This document shows positions 48,227 through 58,151 of a stretch of DNA of 64,000 nt, in pieces. The notes beneath the pieces were generated by a model. The model saw only the letters and a list, made by a program, of their open reading frames with translations. It made no database searches and had not been told where the DNA came from. This stretch comes from Eubacterium limosum (GTDB lineage Bacteria; Bacillota; Clostridia; Eubacteriales; Eubacteriaceae): positions 868,001 through 932,000 of the forward strand of contig NZ_CP019962.1 of NCBI RefSeq assembly GCF_000807675.2. The letters run 5' to 3'. The translations under genes were made by a program, and so were the position numbers. Numbering within the stretch: the first letter of the stretch is position 1; each line of letters begins with the position of its first letter.

Positions 48227-48553
48227 ATGAGAAAACGCAACGTTGAAATCCTGTTTCGCCTGACACGGCGGGAAGCACAGGAACTGGATAAAAAAGTGAA
48301 GAAGTCTGGCCTGAGCCGGGAAGCTTTTCTGCGTGCCATGATTGAAGGTTACCAGTTACACGAAAAACCCGGCCCGGTGTTTTACGAAACCATGCGGCAG
48401 ATGTCCGCCATCGGAAACAACCTGAACCAGATTGCCGCCAAGGCCAATGCCCTGGGTTTTGTGGATCAGCCGCTTTATGAAAAAGAAGCCTTGAAGTGGC
48501 GGAAGTTCCAGACCGAAGTCAAAGAAAAGTTTCTGGTGCCGGAAAAAAGCTGA
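48227..48553 (+). CDS. mobC: MobC-type relaxosome accessory protein
   Basis: A 108-aa protein with an N-terminal ribbon-helix-helix (VEILFRLTRREAQELDKKVKKSGLSREAFLRAMI) and the MobC motif ETMRQMSAIGNNLNQIAAKANA. It should bind oriT and help the relaxase nick. AAGGAG lies upstream, and the relaxase gene starts 2 nt after the stop. Confidence 0.92.
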   Translation: MRKRNVEILFRLTRREAQELDKKVKKSGLSREAFLRAMIEGYQLHEKPGPVFYETMRQMSAIGNNLNQIAAKANALGFVDQPLYEKEALKWRKFQTEVKEKFLVPEKS

Positions 48554-48554
48554 C

Positions 48555-49913
48555 ATGGCCACCACAAAAATCTGGGACATCCGGGGCCGACTGGACCGGG
48601 TAGTGGATTACGCCAAAAATCCAGATAAGACAAAAAATAAAAATTATGGTGAAGCGGACCTGCAGGCCCTGCGGGATGTGATGGACTATGTGTCCCAGGA
48701 CGTTAAAACCGAAAAGCAGTTTTACGTCACAGGTTTGAACTGTTCACCGGAAACCGCCCGGGAGGAGATGACCATCACTAAAAAGCAGTACCGCAAGGAG
48801 GGCGGCATCATTGCCTATCACGCTTATCAGAGCTTCAAGCCCGGGGAAGTCACCCCGGAGATCGCCCATGAAATCGGCATAAAGCTGGCAGAGGAACTGT
48901 GGGGATCACGATTTGAGGTGATCGTCGCAACCCACATCGACAAAGCCCACATACACAATCACATGGTTTTAAATTCCGTCTCCTTTTCCGATGGGCTGCG
49001 CTACTATGATAACAAAGAAAGCTACCGCAAGATGCGGGAGGTGTCTGACCGCCTGTGCCTTGAATACAAGCTCTCCGTCATCGAAAAGCCCATGAACAAG
49101 TCCATGCAGTACGGTGAGTGGCAGGCAGAGCGGGAAGGAAAACCCACGTGGCGCGGCCTGATCATAAAAGACCTTGACGATACGATTTCTGAATGTGTGA
49201 CGATGCGGCAGTTTTTGTACCGGCTGCGGCAGAAGGGATACGCCATCAAGTACGATGCAAAATACTTCACGCTGAAGCCGCCCGGGAAAGCGCGGTATGT
49301 GCGCATTGACCGCAAGCATCCCGAATACAGTTTATCCAACATCGAACAGCGGATTTATGAACAGCAGCAGATCAAGCAGTACCGCCCCGGGCCAAAGGCT
49401 GCAAAGAAAAAAATGCTTTTGCACGGAAGCTTTGAAAAAGCCCGTCATACCAGCGGTCTGCGGGGCCTGTACCTTTATTACTGTTTTAAGCTGGGCGTGT
49501 TTCAAAAGAAGAAAGACCGGAAAACAAACGCACTGCCGTTTCTGTACCGGGAGGATGTACGAAAGATGGAGCAGATCAGCCGGGAAGCCCGGCTTTTATG
49601 TAAGCACAAAATAGATACGATTGAAGCTTTAGAGAATTATAAAACATCAAATGAACAACAGATAAAAAAACTCTGTACTGAGCGAAAAAAGCTCTGGAAC
49701 AGAACACAGCGCACACCGGATGAAAAAGCAGTGTCTAAAATCAAAGCGGACATTGCCGGGCTGAGCGCGCAGATCAAAACACTCCGAAAGGAAGTGAAAT
49801 ATTGTGACGGCATTGCCGCGCGATCTATACCGATGAGAGAAAAAATCAAAGTGGTCAAATTAGAAGAAAAAAATAACGCAAAGGAGAAAAGCAAAAATGA
49901 ACACAAGCGGTGA
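48555..49913 (+). CDS. MOBP-type relaxase
   Basis: A 452-aa relaxase/mobilization nuclease. Candidate nucleophile Tyr19 is in RVVDYAKNPDKT. Metal-binding histidines 127, 132 and 134 are in HIDKAHIHNHMVLNS. The C-terminal half (about 300-452) is basic and coiled. It nicks oriT and leads the strand through the type IV channel. The next gene overlaps by 17 nt. Confidence 0.94.
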   Translation: MATTKIWDIRGRLDRVVDYAKNPDKTKNKNYGEADLQALRDVMDYVSQDVKTEKQFYVTGLNCSPETAREEMTITKKQYRKEGGIIAYHAYQSFKPGEVTPEIAHEIGIKLAEELWGSRFEVIVATHIDKAHIHNHMVLNSVSFSDGLRYYDNKESYRKMREVSDRLCLEYKLSVIEKPMNKSMQYGEWQAEREGKPTWRGLIIKDLDDTISECVTMRQFLYRLRQKGYAIKYDAKYFTLKPPGKARYVRIDRKHPEYSLSNIEQRIYEQQQIKQYRPGPKAAKKKMLLHGSFEKARHTSGLRGLYLYYCFKLGVFQKKKDRKTNALPFLYREDVRKMEQISREARLLCKHKIDTIEALENYKTSNEQQIKKLCTERKKLWNRTQRTPDEKAVSKIKADIAGLSAQIKTLRKEVKYCDGIAARSIPMREKIKVVKLEEKNNAKEKSKNEHKR

Positions 49914-50784
49914 TGCAGCCGAACAAGTCATCCGCATATCCCTTGAAGGGGCGGATTTTTTGTTACGGCTGACAGGAACGGGCCTTAAGAATCTGGCTTT
50001 TCTGTTGATCTCAGCTTTAAAAAGTGCGGACATACACAAGACGAAAGGAAAAACACGGTTAACGGCCATGCTGAAATCGGGAAAACCTCTGACCGTCTTT
50101 TCGATTAATAACGCCGACCTTGAAGTCTTTGCCAAGGAAGCCAGGCATTACGGGGTGCTTTACTGTGCCCTGGGCAATCCGTCGGGCAGTCCAGACGGTG
50201 TGACGGATATTCTGGTGAAGCAGGAGGACGCTGTGCGGATCAACCGGATCGTTGAACGCTTCCAGCTGGCAGCAGTGAATACCGCAGAAATTAAGAGTGA
50301 AATTCTGAATGAACGGGAAGGGCAGACCCACGAAGAAGCACAGGCAGAAGAAGCCCTGCTGGATGACCTATTTGGTGCATCAGATCCGGAAGCCAAAGCA
50401 GGGGAAGAACAGCTGCTGGATGACCTCTTAGGCTTCGCAGCGTCAAAGGAGGAAAACGCACTGCCCCCAAAGGAGGAAAAACTGGTTTCCAGGAAGGAGG
50501 ATCAGAAGGCCATACAAGCGGAGAAACCCTATGCCGAAGCCCCTCAGGCCCAGGAACCGGAGAAAAGCCCTCCATCCGAGAACAGCTCGAAGCCGCCCGC
50601 CGAAGGAGAATCTAAACCTTCCGTCCGGGCAGAACTCAGAGCGATCAAGGCCGAACAGGAAAAGGCACGAGCAGAACCCGAACACAGGGCGCCGGAGACA
50701 AAGAAAGAAACCAAACGCCGTGAACCAAAGCGGAAAACCAAAAAAGAGATTCCAAAAAAATCGAAGGGAGATAAAACACGATGA
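49897..50784 (+). CDS. PcfB-like (DUF3801) conjugation protein
   Basis: A 295-aa protein. The N-terminal 130 aa match DUF3801/PcfB (GLKNLAFLLISALK, KTRLTAMLKSGKPLTVF, FAKEARHYGVLYCAL). The C-terminal half is Glu/Lys/Pro-rich and probably disordered. PcfB of pCF10 works with the coupling protein and relaxase in substrate delivery. Confidence 0.87.
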   Translation: MNTSGDAAEQVIRISLEGADFLLRLTGTGLKNLAFLLISALKSADIHKTKGKTRLTAMLKSGKPLTVFSINNADLEVFAKEARHYGVLYCALGNPSGSPDGVTDILVKQEDAVRINRIVERFQLAAVNTAEIKSEILNEREGQTHEEAQAEEALLDDLFGASDPEAKAGEEQLLDDLLGFAASKEENALPPKEEKLVSRKEDQKAIQAEKPYAEAPQAQEPEKSPPSENSSKPPAEGESKPSVRAELRAIKAEQEKARAEPEHRAPETKKETKRREPKRKTKKEIPKKSKGDKTR

Positions 50785-51668
50785 GTAACCTATATGACCT
50801 GTTTGGTCAGGAAGAAACCGAGCCGAAGCCGAGAAACAACCAAAAGTGGCAGGCTGAGCAAAAGGCCAACCGGGAATACTGCTATGCACAGATTGAAAAG
50901 TCCCTTGAAACCGTTGGGAAAAGTCCGGAGCTATTTCAGGGGTATTTGAATGTTCAGGCCAATTTTGAATACTACACTGCCCGTAACGCGCTGCTCATAC
51001 AGGCACAGCGGGAAACCGCCACCAAAATTGCCGACAACACGGCATGGAAAGAGCAGGGTATCTTTGTGAAACAGTCCGAGTTCAGAAACCCGATTTTGAT
51101 TCTGGAACCTGGAAACCCCTACACTCGTGATGATGGAACAACCGGACAGTCCTTCAAGGCCAAGAAAATGTATGACATCACCCAGACCACTTGTCGGGTG
51201 CGTTCTCAGAAAACAGGCAAACTGGATGACCGGATGCTGATAAAATCGCTTATTTCAAAAGCCCCAGTAAAGATTCTGACCGCCGAAGCCGTCAATCATC
51301 CGCTGGCCGTGGATTTTGATATGGATAAGGAGTGCGTGGTGGTGGAAAAAGGGCTGGAACCCGATGCCATGTATCAGGGCATTGCTGCCGCTTTAGCCAA
51401 GGCTGAACTGGCCTTAAACGGTGAAGATTCTGGGAATATTGACTTTAAAGCCCAGGCCGCCGCTTACATGCTCTGCCGACAGGCAGGCGTTTCAACCGCG
51501 TGCTTTGACTTTTCAAAGCTGCCAGATTTCCTGACCAGCGCAGAACCGCAGCAGGTAGGCGCAGAGCTGACCACCATCAAGGATGCCATGGCCGAGGTAT
51601 CCATGCGGGTGAAGTACAATTTACAGCAGATGGTACAGCCAAAAAGCCGGGCTGACCCGGCACGCTGA
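50781..51668 (+). CDS. ArdC-like conserved conjugative-element protein
   Basis: A 295-aa protein starting with an ATGA overlap. Residues about 25-130 (LFQGYLNVQANFEYYTARNALLI, TAWKEQGIFVKQSE) resemble the ssDNA-binding N-terminal domain of ArdC antirestriction proteins. The rest is helical and ends in DAMAEVSMRVKYN. No metalloprotease HExxH is seen. ssDNA binding is inferred. Confidence 0.65.
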   Translation: MSNLYDLFGQEETEPKPRNNQKWQAEQKANREYCYAQIEKSLETVGKSPELFQGYLNVQANFEYYTARNALLIQAQRETATKIADNTAWKEQGIFVKQSEFRNPILILEPGNPYTRDDGTTGQSFKAKKMYDITQTTCRVRSQKTGKLDDRMLIKSLISKAPVKILTAEAVNHPLAVDFDMDKECVVVEKGLEPDAMYQGIAAALAKAELALNGEDSGNIDFKAQAAAYMLCRQAGVSTACFDFSKLPDFLTSAEPQQVGAELTTIKDAMAEVSMRVKYNLQQMVQPKSRADPAR

Positions 51669-51676
51669 GGTAGATT

Positions 51677-51871
51677 ATGAAAGAAGTCAAAAGAATTTTA
51701 ACCCTTGACCATGTGGAGTATGTCGTTCTGATCAATGCCCTCAATCAAATGCGCAACGGTCTGATAAGGCAGAAACGGTCAACCGATGCCGTGGACGACC
51801 TCTTGCTTAAAGCCATCGACGCACCCACAGAAAAGACCGGGAAAAGGAAGGAACGCGGCCATGCAAGATAA
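51677..51871 (+). CDS. Small hypothetical conjugation protein
   Basis: A 64-aa helical protein (HVEYVVLINALNQMRNGLIRQ) overlapping the coupling-protein start by 11 nt. Similar small genes precede the coupling protein in this element class. Function is unknown. Confidence 0.65.
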   Translation: MKEVKRILTLDHVEYVVLINALNQMRNGLIRQKRSTDAVDDLLLKAIDAPTEKTGKRKERGHAR

Positions 51872-53705
51872 TTTCAGTAAAAACATCATGCTGTACATCG
51901 CCCTCCTTGTGCCAGTGATCGGACTGGCCCTGCGCATTGCCCCCTTCATCGACGAAGGGCTTTATGCCTTTATCCTCAAGTTCCCCGAAGCGATGGAACA
52001 TCCTTTTAAAATCACATGGTGTGAAAGCAGTTTAAAATCCATCCTGATTCTGATGATTCTATATGTCATGGGAATCGGGATTTTTTATGCCACGAAAAAG
52101 AATTACCGCCGGGGCGAAGAGCACGGGAGCGCGAAGTGGGGAGACGCCCAGAGCATCAACCGAAAATACCGGGAGAAACATTTTGAAGATAACAAGCTGT
52201 TAACCCAGAACGTCCGCATGGGTCTGGACGGCCATCGGCACCGGAGAAACCTAAACGTGTTGGTCTGCGGGGGCAGCGGGGCCGGGAAAACACGATTCTA
52301 TGCAAAGCCCAATGTCATGCAGGCCAATACCAGTATGGTGATCCTTGACCCCAAAGGGGAGATCCTCCGCGATACCGGACAGCTGCTCAGAGAAAAAGGG
52401 TATGAAGTCCGTATTCTGGATTTAATCAACATGGAGAAATCACACTGCTATAACCCCTTTGTCTATCTCAAAACTGACAACGATGTGCAGCGGCTTGTGA
52501 CAAACCTCTTTAAAGCCACGACCGTAAAAGGTGCGCAGTCAAGCGATCCCTTCTGGGATACAGCGGCCAGTATGTTACTGCTGTCCTTGGTCTTTTTTCT
52601 GAAATACGAAGCCCCGACCGAGGAACAGAATTTTCCCATGGTCATGGAGATGCTCAGAAACGGGGACATCCCCGAAGATGTGGACGGCTATATGTCTCCC
52701 CTTGATGAGCTGATGGATCGTCTGGAAGCACGCGAACCGGATCACATCGCCCTGAAGTATTACCGCAATTACCGGAGCGGTGCGGCCAAGACCGTGAAAT
52801 CCATTCAGATCACCTTAGCGGCAAGACTGGAAAAGTTCAACCTTGAAAGTCTCTCGGCCCTCACGGTGACTGATGAACTGGACTTGGCGAGTATGGGGGA
52901 AAAGAAGGTGGCTTTGTTTGCGTTAATCCCAGACAATGACACCTCTTTCAACTTCCTCATCAGCATTTTGTACACGCAGCTCTTTCAGCAATTGTTTTAC
53001 ACCGCTGACCGAAAATATGGGGGGCTGTTACCCGTACACGTGCATTTCATCATGGATGAATTCGCGAATGTGAGTTTACCCGATGATTTTGACAAAATCC
53101 TCAGTGTTATGCGCTCCCGGGGCGTTTCCGTGTCCATCATTTTACAGAACATGGCCCAGCTCAAGGCCCTGTTTGAAAAGCAGTGGGAAAGCATCGCGGG
53201 GAATTGCGACACATTTTTATATCTCGGCGGCAATGAGCAGGCAACGCACAAATATGTCAGTGAGCTGCTCGGGAAACAAACCATTGACACCAACACCTAC
53301 GGAAAAAGTTCAGGTAAGAGCGGGAATTACTCTACGAACTACCAGAACAGCGGACGGGAGCTGATGACACCGGATGAGGTGCGGATGCTCGACAACCGTT
53401 ATGCCCTGCTCTTTATCCGCGGAGAACGGCCCATCAAAGATGAAAAATACAACCTGTTAAAACATCCCAATATCCATCTGACCACCGACGGCGGGATGCT
53501 GCCCTATGAACACGGGCGTGTGGATCACGCCGTTGCAAGCATGAGCCTTGTGCCTTATTCGCCGGATATGGTGATTGAGGAAATGGAAATATCCGAAGAA
53601 ATAACTTGTATGCTTTGGTCGGAGGAAGATTTAGAAACCTATTTTGAAAAGTTAAAGGAGATACAATTGAATGAACCAAACAACGAAACGAAAAAAGAAG
53701 CATAA
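51861..53705 (+). CDS. Type IV coupling protein (VirD4/TcpA-like)
   Basis: A 614-aa ATPase. Two N-terminal helices (about 8-28 and 50-70) are followed by Walker A VCGGSGAGKTRFY, SMVILDPKGEILRDTG and Walker B HFIMDEFANV. It links the relaxosome to the mating channel. ATG 51861 lies after AAAGGAAGGAA, which is better than the upstream in-frame ATG. Confidence 0.94.
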   Translation: MQDNFSKNIMLYIALLVPVIGLALRIAPFIDEGLYAFILKFPEAMEHPFKITWCESSLKSILILMILYVMGIGIFYATKKNYRRGEEHGSAKWGDAQSINRKYREKHFEDNKLLTQNVRMGLDGHRHRRNLNVLVCGGSGAGKTRFYAKPNVMQANTSMVILDPKGEILRDTGQLLREKGYEVRILDLINMEKSHCYNPFVYLKTDNDVQRLVTNLFKATTVKGAQSSDPFWDTAASMLLLSLVFFLKYEAPTEEQNFPMVMEMLRNGDIPEDVDGYMSPLDELMDRLEAREPDHIALKYYRNYRSGAAKTVKSIQITLAARLEKFNLESLSALTVTDELDLASMGEKKVALFALIPDNDTSFNFLISILYTQLFQQLFYTADRKYGGLLPVHVHFIMDEFANVSLPDDFDKILSVMRSRGVSVSIILQNMAQLKALFEKQWESIAGNCDTFLYLGGNEQATHKYVSELLGKQTIDTNTYGKSSGKSGNYSTNYQNSGRELMTPDEVRMLDNRYALLFIRGERPIKDEKYNLLKHPNIHLTTDGGMLPYEHGRVDHAVASMSLVPYSPDMVIEEMEISEEITCMLWSEEDLETYFEKLKEIQLNEPNNETKKEA

Positions 53706-54024
53706 AGCCCTGACACCCCGTCTGTCTGTGAACACTAAAATGCACCGCCACTTTTCGGTTTATATGGCGGTTGTACTGTGTGTTCTATGTACCACAACCG
53801 TGTGCGCTGCCGATGACCCCATTGCCGTGGTCAACAACCTATCCACTTTTATTTTTGGCCTTGTCCGGGCGGTCGGTATGATCCTTATCGGCTATGGTAT
53901 TGTGCAGATCGGCTTATCCCTTAAGTCCCATGATCCAAGCCAGAGGGCCAATGGCATCATGACCGTGGCCGGGGGAATCGTGGTCACCTTTGCCAAGGAA
54001 ATTTTGAACACCATTGCGGGATAG
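53671..54024 (+). CDS. Maff2-family mobile-element membrane protein
   Basis: A 117-aa protein with a basic N-terminus, a signal-like helix (about 27-47) and two further hydrophobic stretches (VNNLSTFIFGLVRAVGMILIGYGIVQIG; NGIMTVAGGIVVTFAKEIL). Size and layout resemble VirB2-type pilins. It overlaps the coupling-protein gene by 35 nt with its own AAAGGAG. Confidence 0.85.
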   Translation: MNQTTKRKKKHKALTPRLSVNTKMHRHFSVYMAVVLCVLCTTTVCAADDPIAVVNNLSTFIFGLVRAVGMILIGYGIVQIGLSLKSHDPSQRANGIMTVAGGIVVTFAKEILNTIAG

Positions 54025-54089
54025 TCCGGTATGGATACAAAGAAAAAAGGCAGGCTGAAACGCTGGACTGCCCCTGAAAGGAGGATTCA

Positions 54090-54929
54090 ATGGAAAGTGA
54101 TAACTGGATTGTACAAAATCTGCAAAACGCACTGGACACATGGAATGGAAAACTGTCGGAAATCTGGCAGCTGCTTACCCAGTCGCCCCAGACCTTTAAG
54201 GGCGGCGGCATCTGGGAGGTGATTGTCAACATCAACGGCACCTTACAGGCCATCGGCTACGCGCTGTTGGTGTTGTTTTTTCTGGTGGGCATGGTCAAGA
54301 CCTGTGGCTCACTGGCAGAGGTCAAGAAGCCGGAGCACGCCCTGAAACTCTTTGTGCGCTTTGCCATTGCCAAAGGGATCATCACTTATGGTCTGGAACT
54401 CATGATTGCCCTGTTCACCATTGTGCAGGGGATTGTGTCAAAAATCATGGTGACGGCGGGGCTGGGGGGTGCGACCCAAACCGTGCTGCCGCCGGAGATT
54501 GTGGAAGCCGTGGAGAACTGCGCATTTCTTGAGAGCATCCCTTTGTGGGCAGTGACCCTCATCGGGGGACTGTTCATCACCGTACTGTCTTTTGTGATGA
54601 TCATGAGCGTGTATGGGCGGTTTTTTAAGCTGTTTCTCTATACTGCCATCGCCCCGGTGCCCTTGTCCACTTTTGCGGGTGAACCCAGCCAGAACATTGG
54701 CAAGAGCTTTCTGAAAAGCTATGCGGGGGTCTGTCTGGAGGGGGCGATCATTGTACTGGCCTGTGTGATTTTCTCACTGTTTGCGGCATCCCCGCCACAG
54801 GTTAACCCGGACGCTTCGGCGGTCACCATGGTTTGGGCCTATATCGGGGAACTGGTTTTTAACATGCTGGTGTTGGTGGGAACCATCAAGCTTGCAGATC
54901 ATTGTGTCAAAGAGATGATGGGCCTGTAG
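54090..54929 (+). CDS. VirB6/TrbL-like channel protein (CD1112 type)
   Basis: A 279-aa polytopic membrane protein with about six helices, including GYALLVLFFLVGMVKTCGSLAEVKKPEHALKLFVRF and TAIAPVPLSTFAG in its core. It forms part of the inner-membrane channel. GAAAGGAGG precedes ATG. Confidence 0.87.
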   Translation: MESDNWIVQNLQNALDTWNGKLSEIWQLLTQSPQTFKGGGIWEVIVNINGTLQAIGYALLVLFFLVGMVKTCGSLAEVKKPEHALKLFVRFAIAKGIITYGLELMIALFTIVQGIVSKIMVTAGLGGATQTVLPPEIVEAVENCAFLESIPLWAVTLIGGLFITVLSFVMIMSVYGRFFKLFLYTAIAPVPLSTFAGEPSQNIGKSFLKSYAGVCLEGAIIVLACVIFSLFAASPPQVNPDASAVTMVWAYIGELVFNMLVLVGTIKLADHCVKEMMGL

Positions 54930-54931
54930 AA

Positions 54932-54957
54932 ATAAAAAAGGACGCGGTTAACGTCCT
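54932..54957 (-). terminator. Terminator of the counter-oriented gene
   Basis: AGGACG pairs with CGTCCT, and the minus strand continues TTTTTTATTT. It overlaps the last codons of the minus-strand gene. Confidence 0.65.
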
Positions 54958-55336
54958 AGAATACCGGTTTATCATCTTTGTTATAGCGCATGGTTCCCTC
55001 GCTGTCAATATAGAAGTCACGGGTAGAGATACCGCGCTCCCTTGCAGTCCGGGCCTGCCAGGCAATATCTTCTTTCATGGTTTTATAGTATTGCCGTTCG
55101 TCCCAGTATTCCTTAAAAGAGCGTATCCAGGAGATCAGAGAAAAACCCAGAAGAATAAAGAGAATGGCAAAAGCCAGTGTTTCATGGGCAGCCGCCCATG
55201 GATTGAGAAATGTGCTGATCAGCAGGAAATAGACAACGGGCAGTGTCAGACGGAGCTTTCCAGCAAGCTTCAACACAAATGACAGAACGATGAGCACAAT
55301 GGTGATGATCAACGAAATGAATGCGACATATACCAT
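54956..55336 (-). CDS. Counter-oriented small membrane protein within the transfer operon
   Basis: A 126-aa protein with three N-terminal helices (about 4-24, 32-48, 53-70), then an aromatic/charged cytoplasmic tail (SFKEYWDERQYYKTMKEDIAW). ATG follows a strong AGGAGGTG site. It runs against the surrounding type IV genes and has its own terminator, and the upstream sequence has a TATACT-like -10. Possible roles are entry exclusion or a moron gene; neither is shown. Confidence 0.75.
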   Translation of the reverse strand: MVYVAFISLIITIVLIVLSFVLKLAGKLRLTLPVVYFLLISTFLNPWAAAHETLAFAILFILLGFSLISWIRSFKEYWDERQYYKTMKEDIAWQARTARERGISTRDFYIDSEGTMRYNKDDKPVF

Positions 55337-55426
55337 GGGGGCACCTCCTATGTAGTAGTTTTTATAGTTTTAGTATAGCAGGCTCCGCTCAAAAAGCAAG
55401 CCTGTAAAAGCAAAAGGAGATTTATT

Positions 55427-55807
55427 ATGGAAGTGAAGATAAACCGCGAGATCCGCGAATATACAGAAAGCATGTTTTTCGGACTGTCCATGCGGCAGTT
55501 TGTTTTTTCGGTTATGGCCTGTGGAATGGCCGTTGGCCTGTACTTTTTACTGCGGCCTTACTTTGGCATGGAAACCCTGTCCTGGGCCTGTATCTTAGCC
55601 GCCGCGCCCTTTGGGGCGTTAGGCTTTATCAAGTACCACGGCATGAGCGCAGAACAGTTCCTGTGGGCATGGATAAAAGACCGATTTCTGATGCCCAAAA
55701 TTCTGATTTTTGATGCGGACAACCTGTATTACCGGATGCTGACCACGCCAGCTAACAAGAAAAGAGATAAAAAAAGAAAAAAAGATCAAGGAGCGAAAAA
55801 TGATTAA
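55427..55807 (+). CDS. PrgI-family conjugation membrane protein
   Basis: A 126-aa VirB3-like protein: INREIREYTESMFFGLSMRQF start, two adjacent helices (about 23-62), FIKYHGMSAEQFLWAWIKDRFL and a basic tail. AAAGGAG lies upstream. It always precedes the VirB4 ATPase in this element class. Confidence 0.92.
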   Translation: MEVKINREIREYTESMFFGLSMRQFVFSVMACGMAVGLYFLLRPYFGMETLSWACILAAAPFGALGFIKYHGMSAEQFLWAWIKDRFLMPKILIFDADNLYYRMLTTPANKKRDKKRKKDQGAKND

Positions 55808-58124
55808 AACACTTAAAAATTCAAACCATCAGGAGAAAGAAAAATTTAAAATTCCCAAAAGCGTACAGCAGGCCGTCCCCATCCAGATCATTTATCCGGA
55901 TGGGATTTTTTGTATCGGTAAAAATAAATATTCCAAGACTTTTCGATTTACGGACATCAATTACGCTGTGGCCGGCAGGGAGGATAAGGAAGCCATGTTT
56001 TTAGAATATTCTGAGCTGTTAAACAGCTTTGACAGCGGCACGACCACAAAACTGACGATCAACAATCGCCGTCTGAACCGGGCGGATTTTGAAAAAAGCA
56101 TTCTGATCCCCATGAAAGAGGATGGACTGGACATCTACCGGAAAGAGTATAACCAGATGCTACTCGACAAGGCAACCGGAACCAACAGCATGATTCAGGA
56201 AAAGTATGTCACCGTGACGGTTATACGCAAGAACTACGAGGAAGCCAAGACCTATTTTGCCCGCGTGAGTACAGAGTTAACCGCCCACTTTTCCCGTCTG
56301 GGATCACGCTGTACGGAGCTTGACGCAGAGGAAAGACTGCGCGTTCTGCATGACTTTTACCGGACAGGGGAGGAGACAGGCTTTACCTTTGATTTACTAC
56401 AGACCATGAAAAAAGGCCATGATTTCCGGGATTTTATCTGCCCGGATACCTTTGAGTTTGAATCGGACTTTTTTAAAATGGGTGATCGCTATGGCCGGGT
56501 TCTGTTCCTGCGTGAATACGCATCCTACATCCGTGACAGCATGATCAGCGAGCTGACGCAGCTCAACCGAAATCTCATGCTTTCCATTGACGTGATTCCA
56601 GTGCCGACCGATGAAGCCGTGCGGGAGGTGGAGAACCGCTTGCTCGGCGTGGAGACAAATATAACGAATTGGCAGCGCCGGCAGAACCAGAATCAGAACT
56701 TTTCTGCGGTCATCCCCTATGATATGGAGCTGCAGCGGAAGGAATCAAAAGAGTTTCTGGACGACTTGACGACAAGGGATCAGCGGATGATGTTTGGCCT
56801 GCTCACCCTTGTCCACACCGCCAAAAGCAAAAAGCAGCTTGACGCAGACACGGATACGCTGCTCACCACGGCCAGAAAGCACCTCTGTCAGTTCGCGATC
56901 CTGCGCTATCAGCAGCAGGACGGTTTAAACACCGCTCTGCCCATCGGACACCGGAAGATCAATGCCCTGCGCACCCTGACCACCGAGAGCTTAGCTGTGC
57001 TGATGCCGTTTAGGGTGCAGGAAATCATGGACACGGGCGGCATCTACTATGGTGAGAACGCCATCTCCCACAACCTCATCATGTGTAACAAAGCCAATCT
57101 TTTGAACCAGTCCGCCTTTCTTTTGGGCGTGCCGGGCAGTGGGAAAAGCTTCAGCGCAAAGGAGCTGATCGTGTTTCTCGCCCTCGCAACACAGGATGAC
57201 ATACTCGTCTGTGATCCAGAGCGCGAGTATGTCTCCCTGATTACAGCCCTCGGAGGTGAAGCGATCCGGATTGCGGCTGGAAGTGAGGATCATATCAATG
57301 CCATGGATATGGTGGAGGGCTACGGTGATGGTGGAAACCCCATTGTCGATAAGTCCGAGTTCATTTTATCCCTCTTTGAGCAGTTGGACAAAAAGGGACT
57401 GGGGGCAAAAGAAAAATCCATCATCGACCGCTGCGTGGCACTGGTCTATGACGATTATCAACGCGGCGGGGAGCTGCCGACCTTGTGTGTGCTGAGGGAG
57501 AAGCTCATGGATCAGCCAGAGCCGGAAGCCCAGGAGTTGGCTTTGGAGCTTGAACTTTTCACGGACGGAAGTCTGAACGCCTTTGCCCATAAAACCAATG
57601 TGGACACCCAGAACCGTATGGTGGTCTATGACATCATGGATTTAGGCAAGCAGCTCAAAACCATGGGCCTGCTGGTCATTACAGATGCCATGATCAACCG
57701 GGTCACGGAGAACTGGAAAAAGGGCAAGCGGACACATTTGTTTTTAGATGAGTTCCACGTCGTCTTTGAAAATGAATACTCCGGGGCCTTTTTCAACTCT
57801 GCGTGGCGGCGTTTCCGGAAGCGTAATGCGTTCCCGACCGCCATCACCCAGAACGTGGAGTACCTTTTAGACAGTGTTTTAGCCAGCACCATGTTGTCGA
57901 ACTCGGAGTTTATCGTCATGCTGAATCAGGCTGCTAGTGACCGCCAGAAGCTTGCCAATCTTTTGAATATCTCGCGGGAGCAGCTGAGCTATATCACCAA
58001 TGCGGATGAGGGCTGCGGCCTGATAAGGTATGGGAGTGCCTTAGTGCCCTTTGTCAACAAGTTTCCGAGAAAGACCAGACTGTACAGGTTGATGACGACC
58101 AAGCCAGGAGAAGAAACCCTTTGA
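55800..58124 (+). CDS. VirB4-like conjugation ATPase (CD1110 type)
   Basis: A 774-aa ATPase that energises the mating channel. The C-terminal ATPase has Walker A LGVPGSGKSFSAKE, VCDPEREYVSL, and Walker B THLFLDEFHVVF, followed by TAITQNVEYLLDS. It overlaps the prgI-type gene by 8 nt. Confidence 0.95.
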   Translation: MIKTLKNSNHQEKEKFKIPKSVQQAVPIQIIYPDGIFCIGKNKYSKTFRFTDINYAVAGREDKEAMFLEYSELLNSFDSGTTTKLTINNRRLNRADFEKSILIPMKEDGLDIYRKEYNQMLLDKATGTNSMIQEKYVTVTVIRKNYEEAKTYFARVSTELTAHFSRLGSRCTELDAEERLRVLHDFYRTGEETGFTFDLLQTMKKGHDFRDFICPDTFEFESDFFKMGDRYGRVLFLREYASYIRDSMISELTQLNRNLMLSIDVIPVPTDEAVREVENRLLGVETNITNWQRRQNQNQNFSAVIPYDMELQRKESKEFLDDLTTRDQRMMFGLLTLVHTAKSKKQLDADTDTLLTTARKHLCQFAILRYQQQDGLNTALPIGHRKINALRTLTTESLAVLMPFRVQEIMDTGGIYYGENAISHNLIMCNKANLLNQSAFLLGVPGSGKSFSAKELIVFLALATQDDILVCDPEREYVSLITALGGEAIRIAAGSEDHINAMDMVEGYGDGGNPIVDKSEFILSLFEQLDKKGLGAKEKSIIDRCVALVYDDYQRGGELPTLCVLREKLMDQPEPEAQELALELELFTDGSLNAFAHKTNVDTQNRMVVYDIMDLGKQLKTMGLLVITDAMINRVTENWKKGKRTHLFLDEFHVVFENEYSGAFFNSAWRRFRKRNAFPTAITQNVEYLLDSVLASTMLSNSEFIVMLNQAASDRQKLANLLNISREQLSYITNADEGCGLIRYGSALVPFVNKFPRKTRLYRLMTTKPGEETL

Positions 58125-58151
58125 TCCTTCCGGCGTTTTCGATGAAGGGAG

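Noticed and set aside
54902-55282. A 126-aa plus-strand frame opposite the counter-oriented membrane gene
   Set aside because: The minus-strand reading has a strong ribosome site, membrane helices and a terminator; this one has none.
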